Shown here piece after piece: positions 1 to 9,064 of a DNA stretch of 64,000 bases. The position numbers were made by a program, and so were the translations under genes. Below the pieces are notes generated by a model. That model had not been told where the DNA came from, ran no database searches, and worked only from the letters and a program-made list of their open reading frames with translations. This DNA comes from Liolophura sinensis (Eukaryota; Mollusca; Polyplacophora; Chitonida; Chitonidae), in assembly GCF_032854445.1 (NCBI RefSeq), contig NC_088296.1, positions 16,545,485 through 16,609,484 on the forward strand. Direction: 5' to 3'. The stretch's first letter is position 1. The number at the start of each line of letters is the position of its first letter.

Positions 1-190
1 TATGGTGGGAAGGAAACCGGGCACAGCCCGGGGGAAACCCACGATCATCCGCAGGTTGATGCAAGACCTTCCCACGTACGGCCGGAGTGGAAGCCAGCAT
101 GAGCTGGACTTGAACTCACTGCATTGGTGAGAGACTCCTGGGTCATTACGCTGCGCTAGCGCGCTAACCAACTGAGCCGCGGAGGCCCCC
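1..190 (-). mobile_element. SINE family A copy, cut by the window edge
   Basis: Minus-strand copy of the most frequent repeat in the window. Read on the minus strand it starts with a tRNA-like head (GGGGCCTCCG, A box close to TGGCTCAGTTGG, B box close to GAGTTCAAGTCC) and continues into the family body. The A-rich tail lies outside the window. It is close to the family consensus, so it is probably a fairly young insertion. Confidence 0.85.
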
Positions 191-280
191 GTACTATTTA
201 TAGGGCACATTACCATGATTCTAAATGTTGGGAATTTTATTACCTACCATAAACGATGACACCTGCATGCACGAAGTGAT

Positions 281-620
281 TGGGTGAGTGAGCGAGTGGG
301 TCTTTGGGGTTTATCGCCCTGCTTAACAATTTTGTACAATGACGAAGGAGTCCGTCGAGTGTATGTAATGTGTCTTCTTGTTGAAGGACGGATTTACACC
401 ATTCCTTAATGTTGAGCTGCTTTACTGAGACGACTTACCGAAGGCAACTAAGCCGCCCTGCTCGAGCTATTATACTGGTACATTGCACTATCCCCTTCAT
501 GCTCAACGCCAAAAGAGAAAGTTACACATTACACTTATAAGATCTTAGTTTTACGCGACCCAGGATTGACCCTCGATCTACCTCCTCCCGAAGCGAACGC
601 TCTACCATCTGCACAGACGA
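281..620 (-). mobile_element. SINE family B copy
   Basis: Nearly full copy of a second tRNA-headed SINE. On the plus strand it begins with GTGAGTGAGCGAGTGG, the complement of the family tail, runs through the internal part (TACTGGTACATTGCACTATC) and ends in a degenerate tRNA-like head near 560-615 with a B-box-like ATTGACCCTCGATC. It lies downstream of the lysozyme gene. Confidence 0.7.
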
Positions 621-688
621 ACCCGACGAACCTGAAGGGTATTATGTAGGCTATTCTTATATAATAACGTGTTCTGGTCCACTTTATG

Positions 689-843
689 GTGGTTTCCTCT
701 TTGCGAAAAGACTGGCGGCAACCTGGTTAGCATGCCTGCAATGACTCAGGAGGTTCTGCTCAGTTTCCTCTTGTCGCAGTCGTATAAGTTAAATATCCCA
801 CAGTGCGGCGTAAAGCACAAAACAAATAAATAAATAAATAAAT
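689..843 (+). mobile_element. Degraded SINE family A copy
   Basis: Recognisable from the order of family A landmarks: GGTTTCCTCT, GGCGGCAACCTG, TCGTATAAGT, GCGGCGTAAAGCAC and an AAATAAATAAAT tail. The tRNA head is missing and the body is diverged, so this is an old copy. Confidence 0.6.
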
Positions 844-1055
844 CAAAAGATCAGACACCTTACATGCATATACCTATCAGGAAAGGGCTAAAGAACACAG
901 TGAGAACTTAGCCATTTCAATGCTATTTTCGAAATGGGAAATTTCCGGACTATTCTATTCTCTTCGTTTTCGATGCCTTGATGTTTTCATCAAAGAGATG
1001 AAAAACAAGCAGTTTTTGTGAAATTTAGAGGAATACAATTTAATTACAATGTCAC

Positions 1056-1237
1056 CAGTGCGACCACTGGGAGTTCAAGTCGCGCTGGCTTCCTCTCCGG
1101 GTCGTACGTGGAAGGCCTGCCAGCTAACCCATTGGTGCTCGAGGGTTTCTGCTCATTTTTCTTGCACCATAATGCTGGTTGTATGAGTAAAATATTCTTG
1201 AGTACGGCGTGAAATACAATTTAAATAAAAATAAACA
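1056..1237 (+). mobile_element. Diverged SINE family A copy, 5'-truncated
   Basis: Starts near the B box (GGGAGTTCAAGTCGCG) and carries GGCTTCCTCTCCGGGTCGTACG, ATAATGCTGG, AATATTCTTGAGTACGGCGT and an A-rich tail in family order. The A-box half of the head is lost. It lies just past the end of the lysozyme gene. Confidence 0.75.
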
Positions 1238-1346
1238 GCATTTAATGCTCTTATTTTCGTAGCACCCATATATCGAAGAATGTTCGAGTAACAAAGAAAA
1301 TAAAGCCATGTGTAAATAGGAAAAGTGTATATTCCCTACTGATGTG

Positions 1347-1352
1347 TTTATT
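1347..1352 (-). terminator. Polyadenylation signal of the lysozyme-like gene
   Basis: AATAAA on the minus strand, about 50 bases past the stop codon at 1405, a normal place for the cleavage and polyadenylation signal of a short 3' UTR. The cleavage point cannot be fixed without transcript data. Confidence 0.55.
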
Positions 1353-1404
1353 GCTCCTTGGTGTAACTTGACACGAATTTTCGATGCTATTTTACAGATT
1401 TTGA

Positions 1405-1702
1405 TCAACCTTTTGTCTTGCACATCGTTCTAAACTGAGCAGCGTTCCAGTCCATTCTCTTGCAAATGCCTGGCAGTCCTTTCTGTCGGCAAGTCTTATA
1501 GTCCCCATGGTTGAGATATTCCGCTGGGACCTTGCACCATTGCCCGGTCCTCATGAGGCGTGAAGTGTTGGGTGTATCAGGGCCCAAGTCTCCACGGTAG
1601 ATGGCGCTCATTACCGCAAGTTTTCACGTTCTCCGGAAAATCGCAGAAGTGATTCCCCGCGTACTGTTTGGCTCTCGGGATGTAATTGTTAAGAAGGTCA
1701 TG
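1405..1702 (-). CDS. Exon 8: GH24 C-terminal half, frameshifted
   Basis: Acceptor TTTATTTTCAG. The first part in phase reads HDLLNNYIPRAKQYAG and CDFPENVK. The second part, one frame away, reads AVMSAIYRGDLGP, SRLMRTGQWCKVPAEYL and RMDWNAAQF up to the stop at 1405. Both parts match consecutive GH24 segments, so the switch at the four-A run (plus strand TTTT, 1621-1624) is a one-base insertion. Without it the frame is open to the end; with it translation stops at 1579-1577. Confidence 0.75.
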
Positions 1703-4700
1703 CTGAAAATAAAAAAATAAATAAAAAAACCCCAAAAAACAAAAACGGGGAACAGTTAAATCACTTTTGATTTTTGTCTTGAGATTTTGCTTTTGACCTA
1801 TTACAAGAAATGCATAGGCCTAGTCATAATAGAACAACACATATTTCCATGTCTTGCAGAATGATACACCATGAAGTCTGAAGTGATAGTAGGGAAAACC
1901 TGCACGCCAATGACTTATAATCATGAGTACCTTTCAGCGTGGTAGGCCTATGGGATATCCCCTTCTCTGGTCGATCGTTTAAAGGATAAATGAAAAAGTA
2001 TTATAAAATGAAGAGTATGGATTTTAGAAAACAAAACAGAAATATAATAGAAACAAAATTTTCATTTGTGATGCATATCTGTATTTTATGCATATTTTAC
2101 ACCAATGCTAGGTAATATTTGGAAATGACGTCATCAATGAACATAATGGGAACGGAGGGCCAGTTTAGTGCCCCAAATACCCCTTCCATCCCCCCCCCCC
2201 CACACTCCCTAATAATAAAAGGCCATTTTAACAGCTATCACCGCTGACTGCACAACAGCAGGTTGATGTCGGGGCTGACCTACTGAGGACTTAAAACAGT
2301 GTTTAAAGTCATTTTTACGCCTCAAGAGGAAAGCTTACAGAAGCTGTTTGTACTGTTATATGTCAGGCCCCTCATGTACTCTGTATTTTACAAGAAATGC
2401 TAAGCCTGCCCTATATGCGTTTAGCCTTGACTGATCAGAAATTGGCACAACACTCTGAGGTACACTGGAAAAACTTACCTGAAGCAGTTTCTCACACTGC
2501 ACCCTGTTCAGACGCCGCTTTTTTCTCAAGACAGCGTCAAAGTTGACACCGGGTAAGATTTTCTTGAACGTGGAACGGGCGTCTGGCCGATTTAGACTGA
2601 ACCCAATGCCTACAAGCGAAAATGAATGCTTAGGGTTTAATGCTATTTTTGACTATATTTTAGCCATATGCACTGGTTGCGATGAAGAAGAACAAGTTTT
2701 TAGATAATTTGAAAAGTTGGGATCAGAGACACTTGATTAGTTGGTGGTGTGTTTGATATATTGATACCAAAGTAATACAACCGTTGCCCAGTTTAGGGCT
2801 ATGTTTCGTATAATGTAGTAGATGTGTAATTTGGTGTAATTATCATATCAGTATTAAACAGGTTATGATACACCTGTTTTTCCTGTGAAGAAGCTTACGA
2901 AATCTGTCCATGGATGGCTTACAAAAATAGACAGACATCATCGTTTTATCACACAGGGAATTAATTGAAATATATCGAATGCGGAATTGCACGTCTGACA
3001 GCGGTAGTTGGCAATTGGGTTATTGGAGGGAAACAATTGGAAAAGTCATTGGGAGACATTGAAGAAGCTTACGTTTATGCGGATGCATCAGTGTCTTCTG
3101 CTAATATTCCATAACCATAAACTCTCCTACAGAAAACAAATAACTAAATTTAAATACAAAAATAAATGAACAGAGTGGATGAATGAATAGATCAAGTCTC
3201 ACAGATAGTATGGGTCATATTCTTTGCCCGGCTTGGCGTCGTATGTTTGGTTTTTTATTCCCTCCACCTTCAGTAAGTGAGCCTCGATCGCTGCTAGTTC
3301 CTTCGGGGTAACACAGGGCCCTGTGGCAAAGCGAAAATACATGCAAGATTGAGATCCGAAGTTATTACATGAAGTTAATAAGAAGGAAGTAGGCTAGTTT
3401 TCTAAACAGCTTTTGTAAGCCATCAGAACAGAAGTATTTGTTGCCATGGTAATTCAAACCAAAGATTGAGCAATTAATGGAATATCTCGAATTAATTGAT
3501 ACGAATCTCCAGCTTTGGCTTTGGCAGTGGATGGAAACCAGACAATGCTTTGTTGCAATGCCTTGTTTTGTGGGACCTCTTTAAAGTTGTATTATAATGG
3601 AAAGATAAAGCTTTGTAATGTCTACTGGCTGGATACAGAATGCTCATATTGCGATTCCTGCTCCTAACAACATGCTGCATACCATCACAGGTCCAAAATC
3701 ATCAACAACAACAACAACAACAACACTTTGCAAATAAGAACGTTCAACTGGTGTTTGCATTTTAGAAGAAATAAATATTGCGGCATAAGCCTAACTTCTC
3801 CATAAAGATATGATAAGAGAGGAGATACATACAGAATAAACACACACAGACAAACAAACAGTGATCGTGAAAATCTGATGATAGTCTGCCACACAATAAT
3901 TGGGATATCCAGTCGAACTGATTTTCGTTCTCGTGAATAATGTGCATATCTGGGGGATGGATAGCCCTCAAAAACCATTTAACAAAACATTTACCACCAG
4001 AGGGTTTAAGTGTAGGGCTAGGAGGGGCCACTGTTGGGACCTTGGTGGGAGGCACTTTGGGCGGGAAGGTACAGATGTCCCTGGTATAACAGCAAACTGT
4101 TTCACCTGGACACCGGTCTGATATCACAGCTTCGTACTGACAGCATTCCTTGTTAGCCACACACCCTATGGCTGTGTGACCCCCGGACTTGGTCCCCAGA
4201 CACCTTTCTCCCATGATTCCTGTAGGTGATACGTTAAAGGATTGTAGTTAATCTGGACATGTATTGCTCTTAGTTTACTTGAAAGACGAGAAGAATTACA
4301 GACGAGAAGAGGCTGACATTAAATATCCGCCAATGAGTTGATGATGTTTTTTGTCTTTTGACGTGTGTTAAATCTAAAATGCTACTAATACCACCCATGT
4401 ATCGTTTTTTACCATTGTTTAAAGTTTTGTGTTATATGAAGGCGCCCAAGTTTAACTTCAGTATTCTCGAAAGTATGCTTTTCCTTTAAAAACGATTGCC
4501 TCTGAAATGATGCTGAAGAGACAAACTTTACTTATGCCGCTGCAGCTATGGTTTGCACTAAATGTTCATATTAAAGAGTCAATGCTAGAAGATAATGGTT
4601 TCAGCAATTGTTGTCCTGCAATGTATCAATAATATTTTGCAAGCTTCCTCACAGAATTGGTACGGAAAGAAAGCATTGGCCTGAAATATTTCAGGCGGGG

Positions 4701-7280
4701 AAGGTTCCCAAGGTAATCTAAGAAATGAGCTGATTAATGAAAGGAACGTAGAGTTTAAAGCTCAAAATCAAAACAAAAGTACATGTACTTTAATCTGCTC
4801 ACCAAATCGACAAACCATTGTAAAAACTACACTCTTTCCTTACCCTTCAAAAGCGACATGAGAATACCGACTTCTTTGGGTGAAAGCCCTGGTAACTTTT
4901 GGTCAGACTCTTCACTTTCTCGAGAATCATCTCTTTCCCGACCTTCTCTTTCGCCATTTCTGTCCTTTCCGTTTCGGTCATTTTTACCATTTTCTTTTCT
5001 GTCCTTATTACCATTCCTGTTCCGGTCCTTTTCGCCATTCCCATTCCTTTCTCTTCCGTTCCCATTCCCATTCCTATCTATTCCGTTGCCGTTATTTTTT
5101 CTTCCATTACCCAAGTTTTCTCTGTTTCCATTTTCGGCTTTGCCATTCCCATTACCATTTTTGCCATTTCCATTACCAATTTTACCTGTTCCATTACCAT
5201 TATTGTTATTTCCGTTACCATTTTTACCATTTTCGTTTCTGTTATTCCCATTTGTGCCGTTTCCGTTGCCATTTTTACCGTTTCCTTTACCGTTTCCGTT
5301 GCCATTTTTACCGTTTCCGTTGTCATTTTTATTTTTGCCGTTCCCATTTCCACCGTTTCCTCCGTTACCATTGACTCCATTCCCGTTGCCTCCGTTTCCA
5401 CCGTTGCCGTTTCCTGGGGCCCTCTTTTTACGATCTGCTCCATTGCCGTTACTGCCATTGCTGTTACCACCATTGCCGTTTCCACTTTTTCCGTTTTTGT
5501 CGTTTCCATTTCCAACGTTTCCATTTTTACCATTTCCGCCGTTTCCGTTTTTACCATTTCCATTTCCACGGTTTCCGTTTTTGCCGCTTCCATTTCCACC
5601 GTTTCCCTTTTCGCCTTTTCCATTTTTGCCATTTCCATTTTTGCCATTTCCGTTCTTTCCATTTCCGCTCTTACCGTTTTCCTTCTCACTATTCACATTC
5701 TTTCCGTTTCCATTATCTACATTTCCGTTGTCTTTTTTCCCTTTGCCATTTTCTGTCCCGTTTCTTCGTTTTCCATTGTCACCGTTTTCTTTCTTTCCAT
5801 TGTCGTTCCAACCCTTTCCGTTGTCTCCATTTCCATTCCCACCATTTCCGTTTCTTTCCTTGTCGTTATCACCCTTTCCGTTGTTCCCATCATCGTCATC
5901 GTCATCTTCTTCACTGGAATCGTCATCGTCTCCCCCTGGACAAAAAATGAGAATCATCACGTTTCCGAAATGTAGGACACATTAAGCGGTATATCATTTG
6001 TTTTAACTATCAGGTAAAGAAACTGAGTTGAAGGTAAAACGTCTTAGGTTCAGAATAAATGAATGAATTATCAGTTTTTAACACCATATTGGCTGTGTTT
6101 CAACGATATTAGGGAAACCCCAAAGGGTGAATTAATAACTCATTATGGCTTAACACCACACCGGCAATATTTCAGGTTTATCGTGGCGACATTACTAATA
6201 AATTGATACAACAGAAGGGTGGTACACAGATCGAATTTTAAACACAAAGAACATCACAATGTCATTGAAATATGGAAACCGGATAAGGCCATCGTCGTTC
6301 CATCGTTCCGTCCTTCCGCGATAGCACAAACCGACGGTACGATGATGCAAAGCCATGTACGATGGCACGATGTTACGAAGCGAAGATACGATGGCACGAA
6401 GGGATAGTACAATGACAAGAACCAATGACATGATGCTGGCATCGTAAAATCGCTTTGTGACATCTCACCATCGCTCCGTGCCATCGCCGGGCGATAGAAC
6501 GATGGTACAATGATGGCCTAATCTGGCCTAATCCGGCCAAATCAAGAATTGGACTAACCATCCAGGATATCAAACAACAATTTGGCAATCCTTCTGATAA
6601 GGGCGTTTGTGCTGATTCCGCCTTTGAAGATGTCGATACCGCCCTTGATGATGTCTCCGATTCCCAGAGCGTCGGCTAGAAAGTGAGAGACAGATATAGA
6701 GAGAAAGTAAGTTATTAAGACTTCAGGGGCCCAGTATGTGACCACTGTGCTTGGTCAGATCAAATGAATAAAAGAAGGAATGAATGATTGAACCAACATA
6801 AATAAACGCCATTTAATTAAACAGAAATAAATAATTTTTCGGCATACCGCCCTCTACCATTAGTCTTATAGTAGTACAAAAAGCATCTAGTTGTTTCTCA
6901 TCGCAACAGAACATGATCCAAAATACAATGCTAGCTGCAGTAAAACACACAATCTAGCTGCACAGGCCGCAACCATGTACTAATGTGAGACTATGAGGTG
7001 TACACAAAAGCGTCCAAATCATAATAAAACACGTCGTTATCTGCAGCAATATTACAGTACGTGTGTATTACATGTACTTCGGTGTTTCACAGGAAAGAAC
7101 TGAGCCGATTCTGAGAAAAGTTCTACGGCCTTCCCCCATTACAATTTGAAAATAAACGGCGAAAATAAGTTTTGTGACTACTTTTGTAACTACTTTAAAA
7201 GTTTTTCAATGAAACTTACCATAAACATCGGCCATTGAAAACAGCGCCAAAATAACGAGCATGTGACACAGCCTCACCAT
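1405..7280 (-). CDS. Secreted GH24 (phage-type) lysozyme-like protein with Gly/Asn-rich region, eight exons, one frameshift
   Basis: Gene model built from eight GT-AG exons read on the minus strand. Residues 1-20 are a hydrophobic signal peptide. Residues 21-59 are short and cationic. Residues 60-423 are an Asp/Glu patch followed by a Gly/Asn/Lys low-complexity region. Residues 424-498 hold eight cysteines and a Pro/Thr linker. Residue 499 onward matches GH24 lysozymes, which hydrolyse peptidoglycan. LLKVEG and TYDAKPG sit where the T4-type catalytic Glu and Asp fall (E518, D526). GIGFSLNRPDA and LNRVQCEKLLQHDL match the domain middle, and MSAIYRGDLGP with SRLMRTGQW matches its C-terminal helices. 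Introns 1-4 are phase 1, and the joined exons minus one base are divisible by three (about 683 residues). An extra A at 1621-1624 breaks the last exon, so the locus may be a pseudogene or the assembly may contain an indel. The likely role is secreted antibacterial defence or digestion; the fused Gly/Asn region is unusual. Family assignment is by eye, not by search. Confidence 0.75.
2070..2155 (+). repeat. Dispersed repeat with TGACGTCAT core (copy 1)
   Basis: In intron 7 of the lysozyme-like gene. Shares TATTTTATGCATATTTT, GGAAATGACGTCAT and a GGGAAC end with copies at 42901-42980 (minus) and 57880-57970 (plus). No coding capacity or clear ends. Confidence 0.45.
2479..2609 (-). CDS. Exon 7: GH24 domain middle
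   Basis: Acceptor CGCTTGTAG and strong donor GTAAGTTT. Only one frame is open, reading IGFSLNRPDARSTFKKILPG and LNRVQCEKLLQ, which match the segment after the catalytic residues and the (L/I)T..Q...LL..D helix of GH24 lysozymes. It ends in phase 0, which fits exon 8. Confidence 0.8.
3116..3126 (-). CDS. Exon 6: inferred 11-nt microexon
   Basis: GAGAGTTTATG lies between a good acceptor (TTTTCTGTAG) and a weaker donor (GTTATG). It is the only piece found that bridges exon 5 (phase 2) and exon 7 (needs phase 1) without a stop; the join gives YYLRVYGIGFSLN, which aligns with the conserved GIGF stretch of GH24. A longer version to the GTAAGC donor near 3074 has stops in every frame. Transcript data would settle it. 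Confidence 0.45.
3203..3320 (-). CDS. Exon 5: start of GH24 domain with likely catalytic residues
   Basis: Acceptor TTTGCCACAG; its first two bases complete a Gly codon with exon 4. It reads PCVTPKELAAIEAHLLKVEG and then IKNQTYDAKPGKEYDPYYL. The Glu of VEG and the Asp of TYD match the acid pair of GH24 enzymes, although the Asp sits eight residues after the Glu, where T4-type enzymes have nine. The donor GTGAGA overlaps an in-frame TGA, so an unspliced transcript would stop here. Confidence 0.7.
3704..3723. repeat. (CAA)n microsatellite
   Basis: About seven CAA units in intron 4 of the lysozyme-like gene. Confidence 0.8.
3995..4219 (-). CDS. Exon 4: cysteine-rich module and Pro/Thr linker
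   Basis: Acceptor CACCTACAG, donor GTAAATG, phase 1 on both sides. It carries eight cysteines with two CC pairs (NKECC, GETVCC) and a CPG turn (DRCPGETVCC), then a linker rich in Pro, Thr and Val (FPPKVPPTKVPTVAPPSP). Small Cys modules with CPG and CC motifs often precede lysozyme or peptidase domains in secreted proteins, so this may be a binding module. That function is inference. Confidence 0.75.
4844..5935 (-). CDS. Exon 3: acidic and Gly/Asn-rich low-complexity region
   Basis: A 1,092-base exon, acceptor TTTTTTGTCCAG and donor GTAAGG, phase 1 on both sides. It opens with an Asp/Glu/Ser patch and then runs for over 300 residues in Gly, Asn and Lys/Arg in GNG, NGN and KNG patterns, ending in a charged tail (RESEESDQKLPGLSPKEV). 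A basic RKKR motif lies at residues 228-231 (5421-5432). Such Gly/Asn repeats are known from molluscan shell-matrix proteins such as nacrein, but no carbonic anhydrase sequence is present. It is expected to be disordered. Confidence 0.75.
6126..6186 (-). repeat. SINE-like tail fragment, family C
   Basis: Contains CATTATGGCTTAACACCACA and GGCAATATTTCAG, the complement of a tail motif seen on the plus strand at 8741-8797. It lies in intron 2. Confidence 0.4.
6287..6518. mobile_element. MITE-like element with TAA target duplication
   Basis: A 232-bp block bounded by imperfect inverted ends: GGCCATCGTCGTTCCATCGT on the left, and GGCCATCATTGTACCATCGT as the complement of the right end. It is flanked by TAA on both sides. 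The interior is built of CGATGGCACGATG-like pieces. Three-base T/A duplications are typical of PIF/Harbinger-derived MITEs. It sits in intron 2 of the lysozyme-like gene. Confidence 0.55.
6559..6675 (-). CDS. Exon 2: short amphipathic segment
   Basis: Follows a pyrimidine tract ending in TTTCTAG and ends at GATG with donor GTTAGT; both edges are phase 1. It encodes 39 residues with two IxKGGI-type units (IIKGGIDIFKGGI) and a cationic helix-like stretch (LIRRIAKLLFDIL). After signal cleavage this would be the N-terminus of the mature protein. No family recognised. Confidence 0.7.
7220..7280 (-). CDS. Exon 1: signal peptide
   Basis: Starts at ATG 7280 and reads MVRLCHMLVILALFSMADVY, a basic start followed by a hydrophobic core, typical of a secretory signal. 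It ends in TATG followed by the strong donor GTAAGTTT, leaving phase 1. Joining to exon 2 restores an Ala codon and gives VYA-DA as a plausible signal-peptidase site. A TATA box lies about 90 bases upstream. Confidence 0.75.
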
Positions 7281-7366
7281 GTTGGTATACTGCTCCTTTT
7301 TCTCGTGACCCGGTCGTCCTATCTCCGCGCTTATCCTGGCAACGACTGTCCAAAATCAGTCAGTGA

Positions 7367-7374
7367 CTCTTATA
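7367..7374 (-). promoter_or_regulatory. TATA box of the lysozyme-like gene
   Basis: TATAAGAG on the minus strand, about 87 bases before the ATG, leaving room for a start site near 7340 and a short 5' UTR. Confidence 0.55.
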
Positions 7375-7933
7375 CTTCACCATAAACAAAACCCAATTCA
7401 TATCATCTCACGACAAAAAGCCACGTGCCTTTCGTATTGCAGTGGTATTAATAGATAAAAGCAATACTCTTCGCTCCGCCCCGTCTTAAGGGTGAAGATG
7501 TTTTATAGTGAACACTATCCGGTTTAGCCGACTGACTGGTTCTTATAGATAACGCTACGCTCTTAATTTCTATCTGACGTTTCCCGCGTCATACTTGTCC
7601 ATCAAACCGGTTTGCTTGGCCCCGCCCAGAAGATAGATCTTCATGTGAACATCTTTTATATAAGCATATGTACTTGGAAACTATGATTGGTTGAAGACGC
7701 TTCCCAGAGCCAATCTAAATGATACAGTTATTCATACTGTTTTGTAATTCATAATATCCTATCCACCTAAAGACTACAATGGATGCCTTGATGGCAAGTT
7801 CTACCGTTATCTTAGTTAGAGAGCATATAATTCTCTTACTATCCTGATAATATTACGGCTTCAATGTCAGGGTACTAATTAGCATTTCATATGACAATAA
7901 TGATGGTTTATGTAAGGGCTATCAACTGAGCCT

Positions 7934-8050
7934 GATGTGTTTGATCGCGGTTATACACCTGGTAAAAGTTTACATCATAGACCAAGGGATTTAGTCCAAG
8001 GTCTATTATATTATCGCTTACCAGGCGTATAAACGGCGATCAAACATCTC
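7934..8050. mobile_element. Long inverted repeat, MITE-like hairpin
   Basis: The arm 7934-7965 (TTTGATCGCGGTTATACACC) pairs with 8018-8050 (ACCAGGCGTATAAACGGCGA) over about 32 bases with few mismatches. A weaker inner pairing ATAGACC/GGTCTAT closes the loop. Non-coding. It is either a MITE remnant or a cruciform-forming site upstream of the gene. Confidence 0.55.
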
Positions 8051-9064
8051 AAGCGAATGGCGATAACCTACTTACATAGTGACGTTATTGGCCGACCGCG
8101 AGTGCTTTATTTGGCGTATTGTCCAGCTTCGACAGATAGTTCTTAAAACATGCATTGGAATCAGAAAAAATCTCGATTTCTACATGTAAGTAATACATGT
8201 AGGTTTTCGTCAGATATGTGCAGTAATGATGCATGTAAGGCGACACCAAATTCAATACCTTTATGCAATCTAAATAAACTGGCACTACTCATGTCGACTA
8301 GAAGTTTAGGAGAGAAAAAAACGGTTTAGAAGATGTCAATTTAGATCAGACCCGATGATAAATGAAATTATGATTACGATATCTGGATTTCACTCTGCCT
8401 TTGTGCCTATTCTACACAGGACAACAACCAACCTATTAAGATGGCCCTCAAAGCACATGTGATATACACAGCATACAGAATCAAGACTACAAAATTATCA
8501 AACCTTTAGAAATTCTATCTTGTTTTCTTGTAAAAAAAATGGCATTGGGTAGAAAACACGGAACATTTTTAATTCTTCACCTATCGACACAGATTAAGAC
8601 ACATTGCAAGCCTAGCTTTGTATCCCTTGAAGAACATTTGGGAATTTTCTGGAAAAACTAGTGTCCAATTAATTACTTTTGATGGCATTAAAATGTTCCA
8701 TACTCAGCACTATTGCTCTTGGTATTTCTTAGCGCATATCGCCAAAATATGGCTGAAATATTCCCGGCGTGGCATTGAGCTATAATCATTCATTCATTCT
8801 TACTACATAACTAGGTCATGTGTATTGCGTATATTTGCTTTTTAACGTAAGGATGAAAGGGTGCGGGAATAAACGGTTCACCGTTGACATTACATTTCCG
8901 GTTGCGTTAAATATCTAACGGTTTGTTATGATTGTTTCAGTTAATTTTTTTATATTTTTACAATACCGTATAGTATACCAACATTATTATTTAATGTTTC
9001 ATTTTGTTCAAAGTGTCCAAGTATTAAATCCCTTTTCAGCTTTAATTTCAATATACTAAGAAGC
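8051..9064. other. Intergenic, no gene seen
   Basis: AT-rich, short frames only; one SINE-like tail at 8735-8797. Confidence 0.5.
8735..8797 (+). repeat. SINE-like tail fragment, family C
   Basis: ATATGGCTGAAATATTCCCG, then GGCATTGAGC and CATTCATTCATTC, the tail arrangement common in molluscan SINEs. A related inverted copy is at 6126-6186. Confidence 0.45.

Noticed and set aside
3074-3126. Longer version of exon 6 ending at the stronger GTAAGC donor
   Set aside because: It has stops in all three frames and gives the wrong phase for exon 7.
4783-5985. 400-codon plus-strand frame rich in Pro, Phe and Leu
   Set aside because: It is antisense to exon 3 of the lysozyme-like gene. Splice sites, phases and the signal peptide support the minus strand.
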